Virus record (IMG/VR): IMGVR_UViG_3300025652_000144
Coordinates: 1 to 43,159 of that record
Source of the DNA: a virus
DNA: 43,159 bases
Strand: one strand, 5' to 3'
Both the position numbers and the translations under genes were made by a program. The notes beneath the pieces were generated by a model. That model searched no databases. It was not told the DNA's origin and saw nothing but the letters and a program-made list of their open reading frames with translations. Numbering within the stretch: the first letter of the stretch is position 1; each line of letters begins with the position of its first letter. Shown here piece by piece: positions 9,001-16,284 of the stretch.

Positions 9001-12000
9001 GGCAAGCAGACCACGTTAGGTAAGTTGCTGAACGTCACCGCATCTGACGCGTTACCTAAAGATAAGCAGTACACCTTCCGCGTTCCTGGCCTAGTAGAAT
9101 TCACCGGGACTAAGGAAGAAGTCAACGCGTACATCGAAGAATATAGTGATATTTTTGACGACGAAGACCTTGCGAATCTTACAGTATCCGATTCTCGGTT
9201 CATAGACGGAGAACCTCGCGAGAGAGTTCTAGTAGAGGGCGACCTAGACGCCATCTTAGATAGGAACGAGGATAACCAATTCCAGAACGAGGCCGATCAA
9301 ACACTCGCGGATGATGTAAAACAAGAAAAAAATGACGTCGGGTTAGAAGAACCTGGTGGAGAACAACGAGGGCGTATTACAAGAAACGAGGAGACCGGAG
9401 AGCTAGAAAAACAGCCTTTCGCGGGCACTAACAACACGACAGCAGTCAAATATGGAAAACGCGGAAAAGGCGAACCCGAGGTTGCTATTGGGTTAGAAGA
9501 AAGAAAACCAAACCAAGGGCGACAAGACGACCGCAGCGATCAAAAGTTCGATAAGCCTGAGGAGGGTATAAAAGGTACGGCAGAAACAGGCCCTAGATTA
9601 CCTCCGTTTTCAATTAATAAGTTGAAAACTACTTTCGCAAAAATAGGCATGAAGATCGCGGAGTTCGAAAAGACTCCGGAGGTAAGCGCAGCGAATAAAC
9701 TGGCTACGAAAATAGCTAACACCGCCATGCGTAACTTGAAGCTAAAAAACCCTGTCGCGATCGTTAGTATGCAAGGCCTGCTGGACGCTACGCCTGAACA
9801 ACTAGCACAGGTTTTTGCCGACCCTAATGTCGCTGAGTACGTCGCTGGACAAGCCCAAGCGATGAAAAAGGATAAGAAAAAAGGCCGGTATGTAGGCTTC
9901 GGTGACGCTCATTTTGTCATAGTAGACAACCAAACAAAAAACCCTGTGCAGCTAGCACTAACCGTTGTGCACGAACTAGGCCACGCACTTTTTAAAGAGC
10001 AGCTTGTAGCGTTAGAGACCAACCCGACATTAAACAAGCGGCTAGTAAAAGCCTATAAGAAAGCTCTCGAAGACCCTAAAGCTCCGAAGTCTTACAAAGG
10101 AGAAAAAGGATTCGAAGAATGGTACGCAGACCAAGTAGCGATTTACGCTAAGAATGAATACTTTAAAGAGCGGGTAGACAGTGAGAAGAGTAGACCTCGC
10201 GGGGAAAGCACTGCTAAAGAACATCGCGGTATAGTCCAAGCTAATATAAAGGCGCTAGGTAAAAAACTAGCGGACATGTACAAGTCTTTGTCTAAAGAAC
10301 TGCAGAAGCGGTTCGGTAAAGACGCATACAGCCCAGACTTTGACGCCTACATAAAAGACGTCGTAAAAGCTAACAAAGAAAACAATCAAGAGGCGTTACG
10401 AGACCCATTTCAGGCAGCCCGTTTTGAAGTTAAAGTCAAAGTCCAAGAAGACGCGAAGGCGGTAGAAGAAACTCGACCCGCAGGCCTCACGCCGTGGCTA
10501 CAGAAACAAATTAAGGACATCATAGCGAGCGACGCGTTTACGCCCGTGTACAACCTTATTACTACCGCAGACTCACGCTTGCGAAAGGTTGCTGGGTCTA
10601 AGGTAGCCGACATGTTTTACATTAGAGCTCAGACCGGGCCGCAACAAGGCCGCGCGCTCGGTATGTTAAAAGCCGCGACAGTGGCAGGTAACGAGTGGTT
10701 TACTAAGCTAGAGGAGGCCGTAGGAGACTTCGACTCTCCAGAGTCAGACGCTGCTTTTGAAGAGGCTTTCTCAGACACACCCACAACGGAGCTTTCAGGT
10801 AAATCTCTAGCGATACGCAAATGGTTCGAAAGCATCCACGACGATTACATCGCCCCCTCTAATACCGACGTTAAAAAACGCGATAACTATACACCAGTAG
10901 CGTTGAAACTCAGTGAGGTTGCCGAGCGCCCAGAGGTATTAGCTAAGCTAATTTTGGAGGCAGACCCTGAAGCCGACAAGAAGAAAGTGGACGAAGCTAT
11001 TGCCACCCTCGTCGAGTATCAAGAAGGCATACTCAATGGCGACCCCGTCGTTATCAAAGGCATTGACCCTGCAAAAAATATCGAGAAGGCGCGACTACTC
11101 ACTAACAAAGTCGACCCTAAAAAACTTCGCGAAGCTGGTCTACTTGAGACGCCGCAAGTAGCTACTGTTCAATACTTAAAACACACCACAAAACGCGTCG
11201 AGTTTAACCGGCACACCAAAGACGAACGCGGCTTCGATACCCTAAAACAAGAGATGGATAAGCTGCCACCTAAACAGCGCGCAGAAGCCAAAATGATAGT
11301 GCATACCTATTTAGGGTATAACACTAAGCCTCTGTCCCCTTTTTGGCGCAAGGTGAACAGCGCACTGACCTTAATTAATATTGTCGGCATACTCCCGCTA
11401 GCTGTGCTGGGGTCTATCCCTGAATTAGCTGGCCCAGTAATAGCCTCTAAAGAGTTCGGAGCTATTACGACTGCCTTCAAAGAAATCGTTAACACTATAA
11501 AGAATCGCGACGAGGCGATAAGACTCACACGGGATATTGGCACGGTCACCAGCCAGTCAACATCCAACATAATCATGTCGCAGGCCGAGTCCGAGTGGAT
11601 GACTGATGGGTCTCGAGCAGCTACCGACACTTTCTTCAAGGTTATTGGCCTCGATCTTTTTACTCGATTCACTCGAGAGTTTGCGGGCAACATGGGCGTG
11701 AAGTTCTTAGAAGAGCACGCGTCACCCGACACCATTAACCCACGCTCTGCGCGTTATTTAAAAGAGCTAGGCGTGACTGCAGAACAGGTCAATGATTGGG
11801 TGCGCGGCGGTAAAGAGTTCAATACTTCTGAAGAGTCGGTAGCAGTTAAGCAGGCATTGCAGCGTTTTACCGAGACAGCCACACTGAGACCGAGTTCAGC
11901 AGAGCGACCTATATGGGCATCTGACCCACGATACGCGCTGATCTGGCAGTTGAAAGGATTCTTCTATTCATACGGTAAAGTTATCCTTGGCGGCACGACT

Positions 12001-12447
12001 AAAGAAGCGGGCAAAAGAGCCGTTGAAAGCGGGCTATCTGGAGGAGAAGTAAAGGTGCTCGCTGGCTTAGCGGGCGCGGGAAGTGTCTTCGCCCTATTAG
12101 GTATCGCTACACTGCCACTTGCGATGATGGGTATGGAGCTCCGTGAATACACTAAATGGCTCGCAGCTGCAGCGTTACCTGGTTTCAGCCCAGACGATAA
12201 AGATTATTTCAAAACCGACAGTATGGACTGGGGCGAGTACCTGATGGCGGCATTCTCCCGTGGGTTCGCTGCTGGCCCGGCCACAGTCGTCAGTCAGATG
12301 ATGCAAGCTAAAGAATGGGGTGGGGGCGCTAACGGCGCTATAGCTGCTGCACTCGGCCCAACCGCCGAAAAAGCTAACAACATATTCTTTGGCTCAGGCC
12401 TAGATAGCACCATTAGGAATAAAACACTGCCAACAGGACTTCTTTGA
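6052..12447 (+). CDS. giant internal virion protein with HELGH metallopeptidase motif (2131 aa)
   Basis: It starts at the ATG of a TAATG overlap. Glycine/alanine-rich hydrophobic stretches lie around residues 120-155, 240-260 and 320-345. A very charged middle part holds Lys/Glu coiled coils around residues 530-660. A zinc-protease signature HELGH lies at residues 1307-1311 in a VVHELGHALF context, with EEWYAD at 1355-1360 as a possible third-ligand region. Hydrophobic segments near 1775-1800 and 2000-2030 could span a membrane. Size and position match the large ejection proteins (T7 gp16 role) and the 'large polyvalent protein' class of phage polypeptides that carry enzymatic modules. The peptidase could act on cell wall or host proteins after ejection; this is inference. 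Confidence 0.65.
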   Translation: MADYWDEFFDQEANTVKPAANEGPGEVVPESTLGGTFVRGLDAGMETVVADVDYAQGLVQQLVGFEDAAADNIAAGRQTAEQAGRGFEGTETTQEFFDNPTFSGLLNQSAKLSGQMTPYLISTVASGGTGAVLGGVAKAGLSGASRMAAKRVARDAVNRTAKGTATPDEKELAELVYQAHRKSTLSGAANSITAKRSILAGAGASEYTSMSGANFAENLEIDGLSKDDAALRAGAVAIPQALIGVGGEAAIAKTFLDRVGKVAKARGSDGSIFGNLAKEVGRGAIKSASVEGVTEVAQEGLQTAQRMQVDEEYTKEDALMRLGEAAFGGFIGGGSMGAAGGSLVSSASSVKSIMQQAGEFIESAREQRLDQDINREQYGDMNPFTTEKESKQTIDAQIAAMQDETTERDSVWIAGNTPEYDIPENGQVTTLDIDGEEHYAAFVPGRGTIISKFSDTVESVVQDNATDDVLQQVLGYSDGKVAGADVVIQVKDVNGRVVWEQATTEDNVSAAYAAGDRQVPKGGSIERKTVEQALEERKKLVDEEQGPNVRNIDMEDEDGEGVLAKFKREKYQQEEDQKLDENIEGRGITREDVFAAEQELREEFAILKEKANKLKREKRDAKTPGALVRADTKQKALAKQMKALKEQKQELDKLQRDYRFNTDDDKVEVDVDREFGPDSGFTVAEEGGFKNVVPETVTTTTGPDGKGKKTTRIKLDEDGNPVPFKYQRRKSRKKYPETQSIRGRFKQVFKDAYPEINFRFKQFADMPDSVLKKAVELQEESPDTLIRVVENEDGSFGIEQSALPPEMRSQPEIPRSGGIPQKPSELLVPTVAVRLKEELNKATKSVYAKFRAGKKGGRVLLKKGEQTTVRGPDSDKDIPVNLADLVKFGQRIQEGDTRGLFTQGGRMRAGRNGLMAVLSELTAQGYEVKIGGVTITTELLDNLARAKKKYGRDQAVAIKNGEDKPPEPAILTQFDRLATFSSGGKQTTLGKLLNVTASDALPKDKQYTFRVPGLVEFTGTKEEVNAYIEEYSDIFDDEDLANLTVSDSRFIDGEPRERVLVEGDLDAILDRNEDNQFQNEADQTLADDVKQEKNDVGLEEPGGEQRGRITRNEETGELEKQPFAGTNNTTAVKYGKRGKGEPEVAIGLEERKPNQGRQDDRSDQKFDKPEEGIKGTAETGPRLPPFSINKLKTTFAKIGMKIAEFEKTPEVSAANKLATKIANTAMRNLKLKNPVAIVSMQGLLDATPEQLAQVFADPNVAEYVAGQAQAMKKDKKKGRYVGFGDAHFVIVDNQTKNPVQLALTVVHELGHALFKEQLVALETNPTLNKRLVKAYKKALEDPKAPKSYKGEKGFEEWYADQVAIYAKNEYFKERVDSEKSRPRGESTAKEHRGIVQANIKALGKKLADMYKSLSKELQKRFGKDAYSPDFDAYIKDVVKANKENNQEALRDPFQAARFEVKVKVQEDAKAVEETRPAGLTPWLQKQIKDIIASDAFTPVYNLITTADSRLRKVAGSKVADMFYIRAQTGPQQGRALGMLKAATVAGNEWFTKLEEAVGDFDSPESDAAFEEAFSDTPTTELSGKSLAIRKWFESIHDDYIAPSNTDVKKRDNYTPVALKLSEVAERPEVLAKLILEADPEADKKKVDEAIATLVEYQEGILNGDPVVIKGIDPAKNIEKARLLTNKVDPKKLREAGLLETPQVATVQYLKHTTKRVEFNRHTKDERGFDTLKQEMDKLPPKQRAEAKMIVHTYLGYNTKPLSPFWRKVNSALTLINIVGILPLAVLGSIPELAGPVIASKEFGAITTAFKEIVNTIKNRDEAIRLTRDIGTVTSQSTSNIIMSQAESEWMTDGSRAATDTFFKVIGLDLFTRFTREFAGNMGVKFLEEHASPDTINPRSARYLKELGVTAEQVNDWVRGGKEFNTSEESVAVKQALQRFTETATLRPSSAERPIWASDPRYALIWQLKGFFYSYGKVILGGTTKEAGKRAVESGLSGGEVKVLAGLAGAGSVFALLGIATLPLAMMGMELREYTKWLAAAALPGFSPDDKDYFKTDSMDWGEYLMAAFSRGFAAGPATVVSQMMQAKEWGGGANGAIAAALGPTAEKANNIFFGSGLDSTIRNKTLPTGLL

Positions 12448-12800
12448 TGACCAAACTGTTTAAATACTTTTACTTAGACGAGTTTCAATGCTCCGAAACC
12501 GGCGAGAATCAGATAGACGCTGACTTCGTCCATAAGCTCGATGAGCTGCGAGAGGCGTGCGACTTCCCGTTCGTTGTGAACTCAGGCTACCGGTCGCCCG
12601 ACCACAGTGTGGAGACGGTTAAAAAAGCGCCGGGAACTCACGCTAGAGGCATAGCGGCTGACATCAAAGTATCCGGCGGGGCGCAACGAATGCTGGTTGT
12701 CGCTAAAGCCCTAGAGCTTGGGTTTACCGGGATCGGCGTAGCCAAAACTTTTGTCCACGTAGACACGAGACAAGGCCAAAAAGTCCTATGGGTCTATTAG
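12447..12800 (+). CDS. M15-family peptidase, candidate endolysin (117 aa)
   Basis: I choose the ATG at 12447, which shares its A with the preceding TGA stop; a TTG three bases earlier is the alternative. The protein has the VanY/M15 peptidase layout: SGYRS at residues 46-50, zinc ligands H65 and D72 in THARGIAAD, and H104 with D106 in FVHVD. The family cleaves peptide cross-links or stem peptides of peptidoglycan. Length is typical of compact phage M15_3 endolysins, with no signal peptide, so export needs a holin. Small membrane proteins follow directly. Family assignment is firm; the exact bond cut is unknown. Confidence 0.85.
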   Translation: MTKLFKYFYLDEFQCSETGENQIDADFVHKLDELREACDFPFVVNSGYRSPDHSVETVKKAPGTHARGIAADIKVSGGAQRMLVVAKALELGFTGIGVAKTFVHVDTRQGQKVLWVY

Positions 12801-12808
12801 TTTGTAGC

Positions 12809-12833
12809 ATTATATTAGCCAAGCTAATATAAT
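12809..12833. promoter_or_regulatory. operator-type palindrome, site 1 (upstream of lysis gene)
   Basis: A perfect inverted repeat with 11-base arms, ATTATATTAGC and GCTAATATAAT, is separated by CAA. Its core (12814-12828) matches the shared motif ATTAGYNNNRCTAAT found upstream of six other blocks. It lies nine bases after the endolysin stop and 35 bases before the next ATG. No T-run follows, so an intrinsic terminator is unlikely. Confidence 0.6.
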
Positions 12834-12868
12834 ACCGAGCAAGTACATCAACCGTTGAGGAATACATT

Positions 12869-13117
12869 ATGCGTTACTTACTTATTTTACTAGCTTGCGT
12901 ACCCGCGCTAGTTCTCGGACAGTCCTTAGAAGAAACCGGAACGCTTCACCGTTGGGACTACATTGACTTAGTAATGGGGGTTTTATCCACAATGGGTGGC
13001 GGAGCCGCGTTAGCAGCTTACGTCCCACTAAAAATCCAAAAAGCCATTCCTGGCGTCCGAATGCTGATTAATCTTGTTGGTCAGAATTTCCGCAACGCTA
13101 AAAATAACAAAGACTAA
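12869..13117 (+). CDS. small membrane protein, holin candidate (82 aa)
   Basis: The ATG has GAGG eight bases upstream. Residues 1-18 form a signal-like hydrophobic segment (MRYLLILLACVPALVLG). A second hydrophobic stretch lies at about 32-53 (IDLVMGVLSTMGGGAALAAYV), followed by a basic C-terminus ending in NAKNNKD. Two membrane segments, a charged tail and a position right after the endolysin gene fit a holin. A palindromic operator candidate sits just upstream, so this gene may open its own transcript. Holin sequences are too diverse to confirm by reading. Confidence 0.55.
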   Translation: MRYLLILLACVPALVLGQSLEETGTLHRWDYIDLVMGVLSTMGGGAALAAYVPLKIQKAIPGVRMLINLVGQNFRNAKNNKD

Positions 13118-13134
13118 ACCGGGGGAGAGGTTAT

Positions 13135-13377
13135 GTGGAGAACTTTACTAATGAGACCATCGCAGCAATCGGTATCGGAGGGTACATCGCTCTCCAACTC
13201 TTCTCTAACGTCCTTGAAAAAATTTACGAAAATCGCTCAAGTCGCCGTGCTGGCCACGACTGCGTTTCTTCTGATGAGTTCCACCAACTCAGAAGAAAGC
13301 TCGAAAGCCACATCGCACATTGCAGAATCAACACAGAAATAGAGCGGCAACTTAAGGATCAGAAACGAAATGGATGA
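13135..13377 (+). CDS. small membrane-anchored coiled protein, lysis-associated candidate (80 aa)
   Basis: A GTG start at 13135 lies seven bases after GGAG and gives MENFTNETIAAIGIGGYIAL, then one hydrophobic segment (about residues 9-27) and a charged helical region (DEFHQLRRKLESHIAHC). A single N-terminal anchor with a helical body fits an inner-membrane spanin or a holin-like accessory. The ATG at 13133 opens a different frame of 69 residues over the same DNA, which looks less protein-like but cannot be excluded. The 3' end overlaps the next small frame by eight bases. Confidence 0.5.
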   Translation: MENFTNETIAAIGIGGYIALQLFSNVLEKIYENRSSRRAGHDCVSSDEFHQLRRKLESHIAHCRINTEIERQLKDQKRNG

Positions 13378-13528
13378 CGCGGCCGTTATTGCCAAACGTA
13401 ACAAATCAATCGCGGAGCAGATAGATGCTATCAAGAATGATAAAGACCTCGCTATGCGCAGGACTGTTCATAGCTCAGCTATGTATGAGCTTGGGCGCAA
13501 AAGCTCAAAACTGCGACCTAAGCGCTGA
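13370..13528 (+). CDS. possible 52-aa basic protein overlapping both neighbours
   Basis: The ATG at 13370 follows AAGGA by eleven bases and opens MDDAAVIAKRNKSIAEQIDA, ending in KLRPKR. It overlaps the end of the previous frame by 8 nt and the start of the next secreted protein by 104 nt. The peptide is charged, helical and without a membrane segment. It could be real and coupled, or could be leader sequence. No family is recognised. Confidence 0.3.
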   Translation: MDDAAVIAKRNKSIAEQIDAIKNDKDLAMRRTVHSSAMYELGRKSSKLRPKR

Positions 13529-13946
13529 TCCAATAAGTTGCACGGTTAAGATAGCAGCCGAATGGTCTCAACCGACGAGCCGAGAAGATGGGTCACCGTT
13601 AACACAGCCTGAGATTAGTAAATACCAACTCGTAGCTGTGCAAGCCAGCGGTATAAGTTCAATCCCTACAAAAGACGTACTAACGTGCGGCCAGTGTTGG
13701 GACGTACCGGCTAGCGATACGACGGCAACCATCAACAAAACGATTAAGTTAAATAAAGCGGACGTCATAGACGACGGTAATGTAAGTATTGCGGTAGCTA
13801 TACGAACGTTTGATGACGCGAGCAGAGCTTCTGAATGGACAGACTTGTCATATGTTGATTTAGTTTTCCCTCAAGAAGTTATTAATGAGTTGGTGCCCCC
13901 CATAAAAAAGACCCAACTGTTAAACGTCGTGATTACTTTCGAGTAA
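13425..13946 (+). CDS. secreted FN3-like protein (173 aa)
   Basis: GGAG seven bases upstream supports the ATG at 13425; a second ATG four codons later is possible. Residues 1-28 form a signal peptide (MIKTSLCAGLFIAQLCMSLG core) with a likely cleavage after AKA-Q. The mature part has paired cysteines (NCDL...ISCTV and CGQCW) and a fibronectin III-like pattern (VKIAAEWSQPTSREDG, KYQLVAVQASG, VSIAVAIRTFDDASRASEWT). No lipobox is seen, so it is not a classic outer spanin. It may be a periplasmic or surface accessory, or a virion decoration. The function is unknown. Confidence 0.55.
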   Translation: MLSRMIKTSLCAGLFIAQLCMSLGAKAQNCDLSADPISCTVKIAAEWSQPTSREDGSPLTQPEISKYQLVAVQASGISSIPTKDVLTCGQCWDVPASDTTATINKTIKLNKADVIDDGNVSIAVAIRTFDDASRASEWTDLSYVDLVFPQEVINELVPPIKKTQLLNVVITFE

Positions 13947-13994
13947 TTATCGACTGGCTTCTAATATTCATTAACGGTCTTTTTTAGGAAAAAT

Positions 13995-14756
13995 ATGAGC
14001 GCGGTGAAGAGGTTTCTAAAGGTGTTGAGTAATATGTTTAAAAGTATTTTAGGTTTCGAGTGTGTGTCGCGAACGCCGGTACTTCCGGGTGATGGCCTAT
14101 CGGTAGGGCGAGACACTATCGCGGTACACAACCTCGCAACTGATGGGCCTTTGGTTTATGAGGCTTGCGTTGGGTCTATGCCAGTGACAAGTAATACCAG
14201 CACTGCTGACTACAGAGAGCAGCCATATTACGATTCCAGCACCGGTCAGATTGACCATAACGCCAGCTGGGGTCAACAGGGCTACCTAAGCGACCACCGT
14301 TTTTACCACCTAACAACCGGCCAGGTAATACGACTTGAGCGTTTATCCTTTTACGACGGCTCAGGCACTGAGCCTGAAGGCGGCGGGAGCAGCCGTCTGC
14401 GGTTGGATGTCACATTTTCAACACGCCAAAACCGAAGAAATTTACCGCCCCTGGGTGAGCCCAACAATTTCTATTTCGCTCCGAGAAATCCATATACTGC
14501 CTCTACTATTCCTGGCACACCGTTTAAGCCGATCAATAAAATTGTCGTTGACTTTCCTTACGATGAAAGGACTGAGGTATTGGAATATACCCTGGCTACC
14601 GACGATAATTTTGATGATTACGGCAGCATCGGCCTCTACGACGACACCAATGCTCTTACGATGGGTAGCAGCAAATTGCTCAATGGCGGTGTCCCTCACG
14701 ACCACGGTAATAACATTGCAGGCCACACGCGCCCTTACAGGGTGACCATCACATGA
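13995..14756 (+). CDS. hypothetical beta-rich virion-associated protein (253 aa)
   Basis: AGGA precedes the ATG by six bases. An amphipathic N-terminal helix (MSAVKRFLKVLSNMFKSILG) is followed by a Gly/Thr/Asp-rich beta-type protein with no recognised domain. It ends in an ATGA overlap with the next gene. With the next two genes it forms a coupled trio of similar composition between the lysis cluster and the nozzle gene, which suggests minor virion or tail-decoration proteins. I do not recognise a family. Confidence 0.5.
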   Translation: MSAVKRFLKVLSNMFKSILGFECVSRTPVLPGDGLSVGRDTIAVHNLATDGPLVYEACVGSMPVTSNTSTADYREQPYYDSSTGQIDHNASWGQQGYLSDHRFYHLTTGQVIRLERLSFYDGSGTEPEGGGSSRLRLDVTFSTRQNRRNLPPLGEPNNFYFAPRNPYTASTIPGTPFKPINKIVVDFPYDERTEVLEYTLATDDNFDDYGSIGLYDDTNALTMGSSKLLNGGVPHDHGNNIAGHTRPYRVTIT

Positions 14757-15322
14757 AGCGCGCAAGACAACCGACCCACGACTTAAGGCTGGCCTCTCCC
14801 GACGAAACTTTCACGATGATACCTGCTCATTTTTCACTAAAGGAAGATGCGTTCGCCGGTTACGAAATCGGCGACGGGCAATCAGCTTTTTTAGATGGCA
14901 ATAGCTCAAATAACGCAAGCGCACCGGTTCGCTTCGCTAACTACCCTGAGCATTCAAACACTGTTCAAATTCGAAAAATTAGGTGGCAAAACAAGTTTTA
15001 CGACGATTCTGGCGCACATACTTACGATGGCCTATTTAGTAATTATCAAATAACGCTAACCGTTGATCAGGACGCCACTGCTCTTCTGACGGGTGGGCGC
15101 AGTTGGAGAAAGGTACGTTTTCGAAATTTCGACGCCGACACAGAGATGACTCTCTACCGAAAAGACGCAATTATTATTGCTAAGCCGGGTAGGGATACGC
15201 TGCCGGGTACGTCCACTGTTAGCTGGTACTGGGGAACCACCCACACCGCCATCAACAATATTTTTAAGCCTACAGTCAGTAGTGTGAATGTCGAGTGGTT
15301 TTACGAAGAGGAGTACAAGTGA
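14753..15322 (+). CDS. hypothetical beta-rich protein (189 aa)
   Basis: It starts in an ATGA overlap with the previous gene and ends in a GTGA overlap with the next, so all three are probably translated together. The sequence is rich in aromatic and polar residues (YQITLTVDQDATALLTGG, STVSWYWGTTH) typical of beta-structure in phage tail proteins. It has no signal peptide or membrane segment. No family is recognised; a virion role is inferred from position. Confidence 0.5.
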   Translation: MKRARQPTHDLRLASPDETFTMIPAHFSLKEDAFAGYEIGDGQSAFLDGNSSNNASAPVRFANYPEHSNTVQIRKIRWQNKFYDDSGAHTYDGLFSNYQITLTVDQDATALLTGGRSWRKVRFRNFDADTEMTLYRKDAIIIAKPGRDTLPGTSTVSWYWGTTHTAINNIFKPTVSSVNVEWFYEEEYK

Positions 15323-15966
15323 GCTTTTTATTATCAGGCGTATCGAGCGTGGCTAATGCAGTCGAAGGCACAGTTGATGCTGACAGCTTTATCACTGATT
15401 GCCGGGCCTTCTTACAAAGCAAAGTACCTGAAGGTTTTTTAGCGCCTTCTTATGACGAGCTCTTCGCGATGATGGAAGCATCCTTCGCGATAGCCGGGGC
15501 AGGCCCAACAGCACTCCATCGCACGATCAAAGACGCAAGCGGTAATTTGGTCAACACCACTAAAATGATTTCCAACAACCAAGTGCTGCTCAGTGTTAAA
15601 GACGTTGCGGCTAATAGAGTAGTCGCCGTCTTATCAGGCGACTTAGCAAAAGGCCAATTTACGTTTACTAACGGCTACCGCAGGCCAGACCAGCAAGGCA
15701 GTGTTAGCTGGGTGTTTAGCGAGGCTGTCATGGACGCTAGTACCGATTGGTTTTACGACAACGACGTTACCAGCATACGCTGCGTATACCCCACAGTAGT
15801 CTACGGACACCTGCAATTTTTAACCGCGCTGCTTGAGGCCGATGGGTGCATCAGCTCTAACGAACAGACGATGACATCGCCTTCCTACGGCGAAACAACA
15901 ATATTGACAATAACCTTTGACCGTGAAGAGAAAGCACGGTTGAAAGCAATTAAAGACGGAGATTAG
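15319..15966 (+). CDS. hypothetical protein (215 aa)
   Basis: I choose the GTG at 15319: it overlaps the previous TGA (GTGA) and has a strong GAGGAG five bases upstream, whereas the GTG at 15295 lies inside the previous gene with no ribosome site. The product begins MSFLLSGVSSVANAVEGTVD. The middle part has beta-structure like its neighbour (GSVSWVFSEAVMDASTDWFY). The WFY ending of this motif recalls VEWFYEEEYK at the end of the upstream protein, so the two could share a fold. Function unknown. Confidence 0.5.
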   Translation: MSFLLSGVSSVANAVEGTVDADSFITDCRAFLQSKVPEGFLAPSYDELFAMMEASFAIAGAGPTALHRTIKDASGNLVNTTKMISNNQVLLSVKDVAANRVVAVLSGDLAKGQFTFTNGYRRPDQQGSVSWVFSEAVMDASTDWFYDNDVTSIRCVYPTVVYGHLQFLTALLEADGCISSNEQTMTSPSYGETTILTITFDREEKARLKAIKDGD

Positions 15967-15968
15967 TA

Positions 15969-16277
15969 ATGGCAGTAATTTTAAGCACAACAGGTTCAAC
16001 AACTACTTATTACCCTAACTCGGCGGGGGTTCATGTTCCCGATGATTCATTGATAGCAGTTAGTGGCGCTGCAGGTATAAGCGGTAACCTAGAATACAAA
16101 ACCTCAGAAAACACTTGGGTTGACGTTCCAGATAGCGACGGCAATGCGACTCTAGCACCTGAGTACTTAAAACCAATACTCGGTGGTAATGGCCTCTTCG
16201 TTAGGATTAAAGTGACTCAAGCACCGACCACAGACGCGCCTTACGCTTTCCACGTAAACTTCGACGGACGCCGGTAA
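15969..16277 (+). CDS. small hypothetical virion-type protein (102 aa)
   Basis: It starts two bases after the previous stop. The protein is Thr/Ser/Gly-rich and beta-type, with NTWVDVPDSDGNATLAPEYL resembling small head- or tail-decoration domains in which a 'value plus noise' pattern is repeated. It ends with YAFHVNFDGRR. It lies seven bases before the nozzle-like gene. No catalytic features are seen. Confidence 0.45.
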   Translation: MAVILSTTGSTTTYYPNSAGVHVPDDSLIAVSGAAGISGNLEYKTSENTWVDVPDSDGNATLAPEYLKPILGGNGLFVRIKVTQAPTTDAPYAFHVNFDGRR

Positions 16278-16284
16278 AAAGCCA

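Noticed and set aside
12809-12833. Intrinsic terminator after the endolysin gene
   Set aside because: The stem is AT-rich with no T-run on either side, and its core matches the operator family found upstream of six other blocks.
13133-13342. A 69-codon frame from the ATG at 13133
   Set aside because: It competes with the GTG frame two bases later. Spacing from the ribosome site is slightly short and the sequence is Ser/Thr-rich, although it has one hydrophobic stretch. Not listed as a gene, but noted in the findings.
13904-13985. AAAAAAGACC ... GGTCTTTTTT inverted repeat
   Set aside because: The arms are 10 bases but the loop is 62 bases and the arms are low-complexity; a weak terminator or chance is as likely.
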